From assembly GCA_019639235.1 (NCBI GenBank), contig JAHBSG010000005.1, forward strand, positions 62,001 to 126,000: a stretch of 64,000 nucleotides of DNA, in the 5' to 3' direction. How positions within the stretch are numbered: the first letter of the stretch is position 1; each line of letters starts with the position of its first letter. The notes under the pieces were generated by a model. The model was not told the DNA's origin, ran no database searches, and was given only the letters and a program-made list of their open reading frames with translations. The position numbers and the translations under genes are program-made. This DNA is from Acidobacteriota bacterium. GTDB lineage: Bacteria; Acidobacteriota; Blastocatellia; Pyrinomonadales; Pyrinomonadaceae. Of this stretch, positions 44,379 through 52,811 are shown piece after piece.

Positions 44379-45557
44379 ATGGCCGGCCCAAGATCAAAAG
44401 AGTTTGACGTAATCATCATCGGAGGCGGGGCCGCCGGGCTCTTTTGCGCAATTGAAGCGGGCCGGCGAGGCCGGCGTGTCCTCGTACTTGAACACAACGC
44501 CGAGGTCGGCCGCAAGATCATCATTTCCGGCGGCGGCCGCTGTAACTTCACCAATCTCAACACGACGGCCGAGAACTTCGTCTCGCGCAATCCGCACTTC
44601 GCCCGTTCGGCTCTGGCCCGCTACACGCCCGCCCACTTTGTCGAGCTGGTCAAACATCACCGCATCGAGTTCTACGAGAAAAAGCTCGGCCAGCTCTTCT
44701 GCCGCGGCCGCTCGCACGAGATCGTCGAGATGCTGCTTGCCGAGTGCCGCAGGTCACGGGTCGAGATAAGGACCGGCACGAGCGTCGAGCGGATCGAGAA
44801 AGCGAAGCACTTCACCGTCACATCTTCCCGCGGCACCTTCGAAAGCGAAGCACTCGTCATAGCCACCGGCGGGCTTTCATTTCCAAAGATCGGTGCGACC
44901 GGTTTCGGTTACGGCGTTGCGCGTCAGTTTGGGATTGCCATTGAGGAAACGCGGCCGTCGCTTGTGCCGCTCGTCTTTTCGGGGGCTAACGAATTTCGCG
45001 GGCTTGCCGGTATTTCGATCGATGCGGAGGTCACGGCGGGTTCGCAAAGCTTCCGCGAGAACATTCTTTTCACCCATCGCGGCCTCTCGGGGCCGGCCAT
45101 CCTGCAAGTGTCGAACTATTGGCAGCCCGGCGGCGAGGTCGAGTTCAATTTGGTCCCGACGGCAAATATCGCCGAGGCCCTAAATGAGAATCGCCGGAGC
45201 CGGCAGCGGCTTGATAACTTTCTTAAGGGCTTGCTGCCCGAACGTTTTGTTGAGGCATTTGCCGCCGGCCGCTTGCCGATGAAGCCGCTCAATGAGCTCA
45301 GCAATCGCGACATTGAAGCCGTCGAAAATGAGCTTCACCACTGGCGGCGGGCGTTCACGGAAACCGAGGGCTGGCACAAGGCCGAGGTAACTCTCGGCGG
45401 CGTTTCGACCAACGAACTTTCGTCGCAGACGATGGAGGCGAAACGCGTGCCGGGGCTTTATTTCATCGGCGAGGTCGTCGATGTCACCGGCTGGCTCGGC
45501 GGTTACAACTTCCAGTGGGCGTGGGCGTCGGGCCACGCCGCGGGCACCGCCGTTTAG
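44379..45557 (+). CDS. YhiN/BaiN family FAD-dependent oxidoreductase
   Basis: A 392-residue flavoprotein. The N-terminus has IIIGGGAAGLFCA (FAD) and the HI0933-like signature EVGRKIIISGGGRCNFTN. The C-terminus GLYFIGEVVDVTGWLGGYNFQWAWASG is equally diagnostic. The physiological substrate of this widespread family is unclear; BaiN acts on bile acids, but most members are probably housekeeping. The stop overlaps the 3' end of the convergent potassium channel gene by 4 bp. Confidence 0.9.
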   Translation: MAGPRSKEFDVIIIGGGAAGLFCAIEAGRRGRRVLVLEHNAEVGRKIIISGGGRCNFTNLNTTAENFVSRNPHFARSALARYTPAHFVELVKHHRIEFYEKKLGQLFCRGRSHEIVEMLLAECRRSRVEIRTGTSVERIEKAKHFTVTSSRGTFESEALVIATGGLSFPKIGATGFGYGVARQFGIAIEETRPSLVPLVFSGANEFRGLAGISIDAEVTAGSQSFRENILFTHRGLSGPAILQVSNYWQPGGEVEFNLVPTANIAEALNENRRSRQRLDNFLKGLLPERFVEAFAAGRLPMKPLNELSNRDIEAVENELHHWRRAFTETEGWHKAEVTLGGVSTNELSSQTMEAKRVPGLYFIGEVVDVTGWLGGYNFQWAWASGHAAGTAV

Positions 45558-47254
45558 GCGAATTCGTCCTTGAACATCTCGAGCTGCTCGGTCGTGCCCA
45601 AGAGGTCAAGCTTCGCTCCGGCCGGGAGCACCATCGCCGGCGGAGGATTTGCCGTCATCTCCTTGACTTCCTCGATGCCGAGCACGAGCAGGCCGGTCCG
45701 CTCGCCGATCGCGCTTTCCGCAAGCGTCTTCCCGACCAGGCTTGCGGGCACATCCGCCGTAAAGAACTCGACGCCCTCTCCCATCACGAACGCCTGCCGC
45801 CCCTGCACGATCGCCATTACCGATTCTGCCCCGAGCGGCGCGTAGCTCAGCACAAAATCCGCCCCGGCACGATGGATCGCCTCAAGGTTGCGGTCGTGCG
45901 TGATTCGGCTGATGATCCGAACTTCCGGGTTCAGCCGCCGGCAATAGATCGAAAGATAGATGTTCACCGCGTCGTCGTTCGTCGTCAGCAGAACGAGCGA
46001 AGCTTCCATCAACCCGCCGCGGATCAGCGTCTCGCGGTCGGCAGCATCGCCGGTCGTCAGACGGTCGAGCGAACCGCTTACGGGCTCGCAGCGGCCGGCC
46101 TCGCGTTCGACCATATAGACCGTCAGCCCCTTTTTCTTCAGCGATTCCGCCGCCGCCCGGCCGACCTTGCCGCCGCCGAGGATCAGTACCGACCCGGCAA
46201 GCGGCTCCTGCCGGTCAAGAAACTTTTCCAGTGCCTCGATCTGTTCCCCGGTCCCGACCGCGACCGGCACATCCGAATCTGCGAGCAAATGTTCCGGCTC
46301 GGCCTTGAGCAGCCTTCCGCGCCGCCAAACGCCAACAATGTTTACGCCCGTCGCCTCTCGGATGCCCGTCTCGCGGATCCGTTTACCTTCGAGCGTTGTA
46401 TTGTGGACGGTGAACTCGGCTACCGTCCAGGCACCGAACCTTCCGACCACGTGTGCCCGGTCGTCGCCGACGCTTATCCGGTTCGCGAGCTGCTCGCCGA
46501 GTTGCTGTTTGAGAGCCAAAACGTGCGACGCACCGCTCAGCTCCAGAATGTCAATCGAGTCCGGGTCGGCCGCCGTCGCAACGATCGGGACATCGGGTGC
46601 CGCTTCCCGAACGGTCAGTGTGATATTGGTGTTCGTCGTGTCGGCAAGGTTGGCGAAAACGAGCTTCGCCTGGCTGACCAGCATCCGTTCATAGGTCGAG
46701 CGGCTATCGACCTTGCCGTTGATGACCGATACGCCTTCTTGAAAAAGCTGTGCCCCTTCGGCCGCATCTTCCATGATGACGAAATATGGAATGCCGGCGT
46801 GCTCGAGCCGCTTGATCAGCGAAGGGGCGATGTCGTCGTAGCTGCAGATTATTACGTGGCCGGCGGTGTCCGGCGGAACCTCACGTGGGCATTGTGCGTG
46901 TATCTGTGCCTCAAGCCACGGCGCATAGAAATACCGGATGAACGCGAACGGCAGCATTATCAGCAGCAGGAAAACGCCCGAGAGCAGGACCAGCAGGCTG
47001 AACGCCCGGCCGATGTCGCTCTCAAAGGTGATGTCGCCGAAGCCGAGCGTCGTCATCACTACCAGCGTCCAATAGAAACCCGTGATCCACGAAAAATACT
47101 TGCCCTCGACCCAGGCCATGATGAAATGGAACATCACGGAGTAAAAGGTGATGACCAAAACGAGAAAGAGCAGATACTTGACGAGCGCAGAGATGTTCTG
47201 CCGGCTCTCACGCTGGCCGATGAAGTATGTGATCTGGCTTACTAGAAACTTCAT
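45554..47254 (-). CDS. potassium channel with two RCK (TrkA-N/TrkA-C) domains
   Basis: A 566-residue protein. Two membrane helices (about 26-48 and 84-108) flank the pore with the filter TTLGFGD (68-74), as in two-TM K+ channels. Two RCK nucleotide-binding units follow (about 130-330, and 350-566 with GGGKVGRAAAE). The second half includes TrkA-C-like segments. Such channels are gated by Ca2+ or nucleotides. It shares 4 bp with the downstream stop-start of the J-domain gene (ATGA) and is co-transcribed with it. Confidence 0.9.
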   Translation of the reverse strand: MKFLVSQITYFIGQRESRQNISALVKYLLFLVLVITFYSVMFHFIMAWVEGKYFSWITGFYWTLVVMTTLGFGDITFESDIGRAFSLLVLLSGVFLLLIMLPFAFIRYFYAPWLEAQIHAQCPREVPPDTAGHVIICSYDDIAPSLIKRLEHAGIPYFVIMEDAAEGAQLFQEGVSVINGKVDSRSTYERMLVSQAKLVFANLADTTNTNITLTVREAAPDVPIVATAADPDSIDILELSGASHVLALKQQLGEQLANRISVGDDRAHVVGRFGAWTVAEFTVHNTTLEGKRIRETGIREATGVNIVGVWRRGRLLKAEPEHLLADSDVPVAVGTGEQIEALEKFLDRQEPLAGSVLILGGGKVGRAAAESLKKKGLTVYMVEREAGRCEPVSGSLDRLTTGDAADRETLIRGGLMEASLVLLTTNDDAVNIYLSIYCRRLNPEVRIISRITHDRNLEAIHRAGADFVLSYAPLGAESVMAIVQGRQAFVMGEGVEFFTADVPASLVGKTLAESAIGERTGLLVLGIEEVKEMTANPPPAMVLPAGAKLDLLGTTEQLEMFKDEFA

Positions 47255-48075
47255 TTCTGCTTCCTGAATTCGCCGATGTCCATTCCGAAGGTTTCGCGGA
47301 CGTGCTCTTCCTGGGCGGCGGTAACGGCCCGCAGATTCTCAAGCCGGCGGGCAGATTTGCGAATGTGCGTCGCGGCCCGCTCGGCCATCTGCTTGAGCAG
47401 GTCGCGGCCCTCGGCGGTCTCGCTCTCGGCTTTGCGGAAAAGTTCGTAAAGCTCCGAGGCTTCGGCCTCGCGTTGTTCGGCGTCAAGCTCCGCAAACCGC
47501 CGCTTTACCTGATAGATCTGGCGGATCGCCCGGACGAGCGCGTCGCCCGCCGAATCGCCGCGGACCGTCTCGGGGCTTACGCGATACTCGGCCACGAGCT
47601 TGTTGAGCCGCTGCTGGTCGCCGGAGGCATATGCGTGATTGAGCTCGGCCATCAGCCCGTGGCGGCGTTCCTTTTCCGTTTCATCAAGTGCAAGGTCCGG
47701 GTGGATGACGCGGGCAATGTCGTGATATGCCTTGCGGGCCTCGGCCGTCGGTTCCCATTTGTCCTGCTCGTGCTCCTCGGCGGCACGGAGCCGGGCGGCA
47801 GATTCCTCCGCTAGGCGGCGAAGCTCCTCAACGCGTTTCTTTATCTCCTCATCGTCCGGGACGAGCTTCAGCTCCTCTTCGGCGATCTCGGCATCTATCT
47901 CGTCCTGCTCGGCATAGAGCCGCCCGACCTCCATCGTATAGCGGGCCTCGAAGCGCTCAAGCTCCTCGCGAAGGTCGGCCATGTCCTCCTCGCGGTCGGC
48001 CAGGCGATCCTTAAGCCGCTCAAGCACGCGGAGTTTTTTCTTGAGTTCCAGCTCTTCCGGCGGTGCGGAGTCCAT
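47251..48075 (-). CDS. coiled-coil protein with J-domain-like HPD motif
   Basis: A 274-residue protein. Residues 8-105 form a long charged coiled coil; residues about 112-155 contain ARKAYHDIARVIHPDLA with the HPD tripeptide (125-127), resembling helix II, loop and helix III of a DnaJ domain; the rest is again helical. It may recruit DnaK to a membrane or channel complex. The start is 27 bp from the MBL gene region on the other strand, and the stop overlaps the channel gene (ATGA), so the pair is coupled. Confidence 0.72.
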   Translation of the reverse strand: MDSAPPEELELKKKLRVLERLKDRLADREEDMADLREELERFEARYTMEVGRLYAEQDEIDAEIAEEELKLVPDDEEIKKRVEELRRLAEESAARLRAAEEHEQDKWEPTAEARKAYHDIARVIHPDLALDETEKERRHGLMAELNHAYASGDQQRLNKLVAEYRVSPETVRGDSAGDALVRAIRQIYQVKRRFAELDAEQREAEASELYELFRKAESETAEGRDLLKQMAERAATHIRKSARRLENLRAVTAAQEEHVRETFGMDIGEFRKQK

Positions 48076-48141
48076 AAGCCCTAGATTTTACGCCACCTCG
48101 GCTTGCGGGCAAAAAGCTGCCGCTCTGCTATCATTCGGCTG

Positions 48142-48909
48142 ATGCGTGTAAAGATACTCGGTTCGGGAAGTTCGGTGCCGCACCCGCGGCGGACGAGTTC
48201 GGCAATTTGGGTCGAAACGCCGGAGGCAAAGGTGCTGCTCGATTCTGCACCCTCGGCCATTCACCGGATGCCCGCCGAGGGGTGCGACTGGGCCGGGCTC
48301 GACGCCATCTGGATCTCGCACTTTCACCTCGACCACTGCGGCGGGCTCGCTCCGCTGCTGTTTTCGCTCAAGTACGCACCCGGGACCGCGAGCCGCACAA
48401 AGCCGCTCCGCATCTTTGGCCCGGCGGGCATCGGCGGCCTCGTTGCCGCATTCGATGGCGTGAATAATTACCGCTTGCTCGAACAGCCGTTCCCGGTTGA
48501 GGTCACGGAGACCGAAACCTCCGAGCCCTTCGCCATCGCCGCGGGCCTTACCGCCGTCACCGCCAAGACGCCGCACACGCCCGAGAGCCACGCCGTCCAC
48601 CTCCGCGACGCCGCCGGGCCGACACTCGTCTTTACATCCGACACCGGCTTCCACGAGCCGCTCGCCGCCTTTGCCCGCCACACGGACCTCTTTATCCTCG
48701 AGTGCTCGTTCATCCGCAACAAGCCGGTCGCGACACACCTCGAACTCGCCGAGGCTATCTGGCTCATCCACCGCGCCGAGCCCGCCCGGGCCGTGCTCAC
48801 CCACCTCTACCCCGAATGGGACGCCACCGACCTCCACACCGAACTCGCCCCATTCAACCCCCGCTGCGAGATCCTCGCAGCCCAAGACGGACTGATGTTG
48901 GAATGGTGA
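48142..48909 (+). CDS. metallo-beta-lactamase-fold hydrolase (RNase Z/ElaC-like)
   Basis: A 255-residue MBL-fold enzyme. The metal motif is HFHLDH (60-65); further ligands appear as FTSDTG (D) and LTHLYPEW (H). The N-terminus VKILGSGSSVPHPRRTSSA resembles RNase Z and related phosphodiesterases, but the tRNA-binding exosite is not apparent. The function (nuclease or other hydrolase) is open. The last codons and the TGA stop belong to a heptamer repeat (GAATGGT) that continues into the intergenic region. Confidence 0.85.
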   Translation: MRVKILGSGSSVPHPRRTSSAIWVETPEAKVLLDSAPSAIHRMPAEGCDWAGLDAIWISHFHLDHCGGLAPLLFSLKYAPGTASRTKPLRIFGPAGIGGLVAAFDGVNNYRLLEQPFPVEVTETETSEPFAIAAGLTAVTAKTPHTPESHAVHLRDAAGPTLVFTSDTGFHEPLAAFARHTDLFILECSFIRNKPVATHLELAEAIWLIHRAEPARAVLTHLYPEWDATDLHTELAPFNPRCEILAAQDGLMLEW

Positions 48910-48945
48910 ATGGTGAATGGTGAATAGTGAAGTGAATGGTGAATT
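48901..48945. repeat. heptamer short tandem repeat
   Basis: GAATGGT units (with GAATAGT variants) repeat about six times from the last codons of the MBL gene onward. The same motif (AATGGTGAAT, GAATAGTGAATGG) recurs at 49050-49210 and 51765-51790. Confidence 0.7.
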
Positions 48946-48987
48946 CACGTTTTGAGTCCCGGCTTTAGCCGGCCCGCCGTGTCAGAG

Positions 48988-49290
48988 GCCCGACCGTGAG
49001 GGAGGGCTCCATTGCAGAGGCCCGCGCGTAAGCGAGGGCTTAGCATCCAATGGTGAATTGTGAGTGGTGAGTGGTGAAGGCCCGTGTCCGAGGCCCGCGC
49101 GTAAGCAAACGCTTAGCATCCAATGGTGAATTGTGAGTGGTGAGTGGTGAAGGCCCGTGTCCGAGGCCCGCGCGTAAGCAAGGGCTTAGCATCCAATGGT
49201 GAATTGTGAGTGGTGAGTGGTGAAGGCCCGTGTCCGAGGCCCGACCGTCAGCAAGGGCTCCAGTGCGAACGCCCGCACGTAAGTAAGGGC
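48988..49290. repeat. six copies of a 20-bp REP-like element
   Basis: Consensus GCCCGNNCGTNAGNNAGGGC (arms GCCC/GGGC) occurs at 48988-49007, 49020-49039, 49093-49112 (last arm degenerate), 49166-49185, 49239-49258 and 49271-49290. A seventh copy is at 51557-51576. All are 20 bp and in the same orientation. Confidence 0.75.
49041..49259. repeat. 73-bp tandem repeat, three copies
   Basis: Units start at 49041, 49114 and 49187, each beginning TAGCATCCAATGGTGAATTG and containing one 20-bp REP-like element near the end. The copies differ by only a few bases (AAAC/AGGG and the last REP core). Not a CRISPR: there are no spacers. Confidence 0.85.
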
Positions 49291-49526
49291 GGTTCATCCA
49301 ATGCGGCATATGGCATGCCGGTTCGCATCCTCGATCTGACTTTCCTTCTGTGTCTTCTGTGCACCGGCTTCTGTGCTTTCTGGGGTCGTTTCAATTTATT
49401 CTTCGTGCTTCACACAACACACCCTCCCCACCGGTCGGGTTTCCGCCTGTGTGAGGCCGCGGTGTCAAAAGCCCGCAAGTAAACTTGGAGTTCCGGCCGG
49501 AGCCGGCCCGCGGCTCCGCCGCCCCA

Positions 49527-49615
49527 GTCGTCGAAGACGACAACATTAATGTAGCCCACGTCGCAAGACGTGGGTCGGGCCATTGAACCCAACCAAGTCG
49601 TCTAAGACGCCGGCA
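49527..49615. repeat. hairpin-containing repeat element, copy 1
   Basis: CCCACGTCGCAAGACGTGGG (49555-49574) is a perfect 8-bp hairpin with a GCAA loop, preceded by GTCGTC-GAA-GACGAC and AATGTAG. An inverted related copy is at 51276-51335 (CGACCCACGTCT…GCGGGCTACAT). Confidence 0.65.
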
Positions 49616-49763
49616 TTTGCCCGCCAGATTTTTCTTGCCCCCAACCTCCTCCTCCGTCTATCATCTACCAATGATCGGCGAAATTCCGGAACACCACGCG
49701 CACGACCTCGCTCGTGTTTGCGGTTCTTGAATGGCTCTGACTCTTAACCCTAGGTGACACGAT

Positions 49764-50588
49764 ATGAGAATCTTCCAACGTTCTTCGCTTTTTGCAATTC
49801 TGCTTGTTTCGTTTTCGATCCCGACGGTAGCGCAGACACAGGTGTCCGACGTTAAGTTGCAAGGCTTGAAAGGCCCGGTGAAGTCTGTCGTAAGCACTTC
49901 GAAGGCCATCAGTGGCTATGCGGAATGGGTTCTTAAGGACGAGACCAAGTACCAGACCACGAGCCTATTCAACAATGATGGTGAGCTTACGGAAAAGATC
50001 TACGTTGGCGGTTCAAACTCGCGTGTTGTCTTCACAAAGGTTGATGGATTCAAGACATTCAAGTCCTTTGAATTAGAGACGCCTAAGAATGAAACGCCGC
50101 GCGTTACCGGATCATGGGTCTCACCCGGAAAAGAAGAGCCGATCGAACCCGGCGAAAAGCTCACGGCGCCTGATGAGCGGTTTGACTATAAGTATGTTTA
50201 CGAAAGCAGCGAAAACGGTCGCGTGATCACCGAGCGTGAATATGGTAAAACCGGGAAGCTGTTCCGTAAACGCCTGCTCAAATACGATAAAGCGGGTCGG
50301 TTAACGTACGAAACTGAAGAGGACACCGTGGCCCGCATGACCTACTCATATAAACACGACGAGAACGGGAATGTAATCGAGGTGTCCAAGACCCGAGACA
50401 TAAAGCTTGCAGGTAGCGATAGTAAGGAACGAATCACCTACACCGAAATGAAGTTCGATTCGACCGGGAATTGGACCGAACGAAAAGTGACCCGCTACAC
50501 AGAAAGCGAGGGCATTCCGGAATACAGGATTGCGGCAACCAAGTACATTCTAGTTAATTTCGAAACTCGGACGATCACCTACTATTGA
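49764..50588 (+). CDS. exported YD-repeat-like protein
   Basis: A 274-residue protein with a signal peptide (MRIFQRSSLFAILLVSFSIPTVAQ). The rest is beta-rich with repeated segments such as YDKAGRLTYETEEDT and YKHDENGNVIEVSKTRD, which match the Y-x-x-x-G-x-L/V pattern of YD/RHS-type beta hairpins. There is no toxin domain or transmembrane segment. It probably forms a periplasmic or surface beta structure. The function is unknown. It is isolated between two repeat regions. Confidence 0.65.
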   Translation: MRIFQRSSLFAILLVSFSIPTVAQTQVSDVKLQGLKGPVKSVVSTSKAISGYAEWVLKDETKYQTTSLFNNDGELTEKIYVGGSNSRVVFTKVDGFKTFKSFELETPKNETPRVTGSWVSPGKEEPIEPGEKLTAPDERFDYKYVYESSENGRVITEREYGKTGKLFRKRLLKYDKAGRLTYETEEDTVARMTYSYKHDENGNVIEVSKTRDIKLAGSDSKERITYTEMKFDSTGNWTERKVTRYTESEGIPEYRIAATKYILVNFETRTITYY

Positions 50589-50610
50589 GAAGCGTTTAGA
50601 CAAATCCTCT

Positions 50611-50991
50611 TCAAGGAAAATTCGGTCGAACTGACCCTTGCTTAACGGGCTGAAGAATCGTTAGCCCCTTCTCATGACGTCCTGCCACGATTATGACCAA
50701 TTGCTTGGCGTCAACTCCGCGCTTTTCGGTCAGATGCCGTCTGATCCGATCGACCCGGCCGTTTATTTCATTCTTCTTTTCTTGGGGCAATGCGTAGATC
50801 GCGACGTAACCGATCGACTTCCTGTCTTTGTTCAAATAGTGGGCGAAATCGTCGAGACGAAGCGTCTCTTGATCCCACGTGGTCCTTTCGTACGAATCAA
50901 ACCATTGATCAAACGCGACAATGGCCTCAGACCTTGCAATGAACGAACAAGCAACGATACAACAAAGCGAAAAAGCCATTTTTCTTTTCAT
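50611..50991 (-). CDS. small exported protein, family common in Acidobacteriota (unknown function)
   Basis: A 126-residue protein from the ATG at 50991 (an ATG one codon upstream is equivalent); the longer frame to 51162 has no signal and crosses repeats. A signal peptide (MKRKMAFSLCCIVACSFIARS) is followed by FDQWFDSY…LRLDDFAHYLNKDRKSIGYVAIYA and RIRRHLTEKRGVDAKQLVIIVAGRHE. This pattern (a DNFA-like box and a YLVEKRGID-like box) is seen in OmpA-like exported proteins of unknown function. Convergent with the YD-repeat gene. Confidence 0.6.
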   Translation of the reverse strand: MKRKMAFSLCCIVACSFIARSEAIVAFDQWFDSYERTTWDQETLRLDDFAHYLNKDRKSIGYVAIYALPQEKKNEINGRVDRIRRHLTEKRGVDAKQLVIIVAGRHEKGLTILQPVKQGSVRPNFP

Positions 50992-51372
50992 CATCACAGT
51001 TGTCGTCAAGCCTGCGATTCTTGAACCTGAATATTTCTGGCTATCAAAGATGCTTCGGGCCGGGCGGCGGTTGGCTTGTTGGGATAATTGTAACAGTAAG
51101 GTCAAGAGGGACGGGAAATGGATAGTGGGCAATGGAGAATGGACAATGACCGCGGAGTTCAAGATTCGAGATTCGTTGTGAGCATTCCGTTTTCTTGTTT
51201 TCTTCTTCCGTGGTTTAAGACTCTTTAACGGCCGATACCACCGTCTTCGACGGTTCCGCGTTCATTTGGGAAACGCGACCCACGTCTCGTGACGCGGGCT
51301 ACATCAATCCCGACGTCTCCGACGACTCGGGCATTGTGCATCTATCGTTCCGAGTGAATTGGCAATTCGACG

Positions 51373-51532
51373 GGCTCCGTTAGGAGCCAAATGTTTATAG
51401 AAAGGAGACCAAAAAGATGGGCCGAGCCCCGTCAGGGGCGGCACGGACCGCTGGGGGAAACAATGCCGCTCCTACGGAGCTTTGGTTCGAGCTTTACCTT
51501 CGCATCTATAAACATCACGCTCCGAACGGAGC
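51373..51532. repeat. BIME-like element: two REP hairpins in inverted orientation
   Basis: Left end: GGCTCCGTTAGGAGCC (51373-51388) followed by AAATGTTTATAG. Right end: CTATAAACATCACG followed by GCTCCGAACGGAGC (51519-51532). The right end reversed is the same motif: hairpin plus ATGTTTATAG. Between them are two more hairpins, GCCCCGTCAGGGGC (51426-51439) and GCTCCTACGGAGC (51468-51480). This is the layout of REP doublets. Confidence 0.7.
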
Positions 51533-52126
51533 TAATAGCCACATCCCGTGACCATGGCCCGACCGTCAGAGAGGGCGTAACCGAATGATGATTGATGAAC
51601 GATGAACGATGAATCTGAAGGCTGGAATCTGGAATTACAAACTTCGCAACCTTCGAAACTCCGCAACTCTCCAAAACTTCCAGATCATCCATATCATCGA
51701 TATCTCACGGATCGCCGTTCACTTTCGATCGAAGGCTTCAGAAAATAGACAGCGAGAGACGAGTGAATTGTGAATAGTGAATGGTGAATAGAAGGAAAAC
51801 CCTTTCGGGGCCTTTGCGGCTTCGCGGGAAAGAAAATTTTAACGCAGAAGCCGCAGGGATCGCAGAGGCAGAATGTTTTTGGCGATCAGCTCTAAGCTAT
51901 TAGCCGTTAGCTGTTAGCCGGAGACCGAAGACCAAAGACCCAAGTCCCAAGTCCAAAGATCGAAGCTCTCCGCCCAATGTCCATTTTTAACCAATTAACG
52001 ATGGTCCAGTTAACAATTGACAATGCAACCATACAGATCCCAAGTCCCAAATCCCACATCACAGATCTCCGGGCCCGGCCGTATGTCGCAGAAGTCCCAG
52101 TCGTCCCGTTCGTTCCGAGCGCTCAG

Positions 52127-52189
52127 GTGTTTCACGCGTTTCAAGTGTTTCAGGTGTTTCATTTCTTTCATTCGTTTCAAACGTTTCAG
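52127..52189. repeat. 9-bp tandem repeat, seven units
   Basis: Seven imperfect 9-bp units of the form NNGTTTCAN (GTGTTTCAC, GCGTTTCAA, GTGTTTCAG and so on) without interruption. Confidence 0.8.
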
Positions 52190-52291
52190 GAATGTATGGC
52201 CTCGACGAAAAATGAAACGGCCAGCCCAAAAGAAAAAAGCGTTACCGGCCGGGCTGGAGACGCTTCTTTATCGAAAATTACGGAGCGGAGA

Positions 52292-52717
52292 TCAGTTATG
52301 CGTATTTCGCTTGGCGAGGGCCATCAGGTCCTCAGGCATCCATTTCTCGGTCACCTTGTCCTCGGCCTCGGCGATCCGCTTGCTGCGGTTCCGCCAGTCC
52401 TTCGAGGGGTCGTCTTCGCGGCCGGATTGGATCGGGTAGTTCTCAACCTGCTCGAGGCTGATGATGATGCCATGGATGACATCATTCCAATCTTCGTTCT
52501 GAATGCCGCGGAGCGTTACGGGCAGGCCCGCGGTCCAGTCCTCTTCCGGCACGATGTTGTCGTATTCCGGAATGGTAAGATACGCGGTCTCCGGAAACGG
52601 TCTGCCGGAGAATTCGCCGATCAACTGCGACTTCAGTGCCGGGTAATCGGCATTCGGGTTCTTTTCGCGAAGCTCAAGCGCACGCTTGAAGATCTCGGTA
52701 ACGGTCGGAGCACTCAT
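52292..52717 (-). CDS. conserved-looking hypothetical protein
   Basis: A 141-residue soluble acidic protein. An N-terminal helix (VTEIFKRALELREKNP), a central beta-like segment (ETAYLTIPEYDNIV) and a C-terminal charged helix (KRIAEAEDKVTEKWMPEDLMALAK). No motif or signal that I recognise. The codon bias is that of the surrounding genes, unlike a shadow frame. It is divergent from the PepSY gene with an inverted repeat between them. Confidence 0.55.
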   Translation of the reverse strand: MSAPTVTEIFKRALELREKNPNADYPALKSQLIGEFSGRPFPETAYLTIPEYDNIVPEEDWTAGLPVTLRGIQNEDWNDVIHGIIISLEQVENYPIQSGREDDPSKDWRNRSKRIAEAEDKVTEKWMPEDLMALAKRNTHN

Positions 52718-52724
52718 AAGTGTT

Positions 52725-52802
52725 CTCAGATTAGCACAGTTGGGCTCCGAATTTCACGGCACGGGCGGCAAAATCCGCGGCACGAGTTTATGTTAATCTG
52801 AG
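52725..52802. promoter_or_regulatory. 9-bp inverted repeat in a divergent intergenic region
   Basis: CTCAGATTA (52725-52733) and TAATCTGAG (52794-52802) are perfect complements 60 bp apart, just inside the two divergent starts (52717 and 52812). This suggests paired operator sites or the ends of a small element. Confidence 0.4.
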
Positions 52803-52811
52803 CGTGAAAAT

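Larger units (their letters stand above)
48910..49763. other. repeat-rich intergenic region without genes
   Basis: This 854-bp stretch has no supportable gene. It contains the heptamer repeat, six copies of a 20-bp palindromic element, a 73-bp tandem repeat, and hairpin motifs near 49527-49615. The frames that stay open here are produced by the repeats. Confidence 0.7.
50992..52291. other. repeat-rich intergenic region without genes
   Basis: About 1.3 kb with no convincing coding sequence. It holds the second copy of the CCCACGTC-type element (about 51276-51335), a BIME-like inverted REP pair (51373-51532), a 20-bp REP element (51557-51576), several short tandem repeats (period 7 near 51595 and 51765-51790, period 9 at 52127-52189) and a degenerate CGCAGAGGC motif near 51841-51875. 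Open frames such as 51391-51588 follow the repeats. Confidence 0.65.

Noticed and set aside
45515-47245. 576-residue plus-strand open frame
   Set aside because: Antisense to the potassium channel, whose pore and RCK motifs are clear.
49041-49259. possible CRISPR array
   Set aside because: Units are directly adjacent 73-bp copies with no unique spacers and no cas genes nearby.
49040-49309. 89-residue minus-strand frame with repeated HHSPLTIHH-like blocks
   Set aside because: It is just the 73-bp tandem repeat translated; no start signals.
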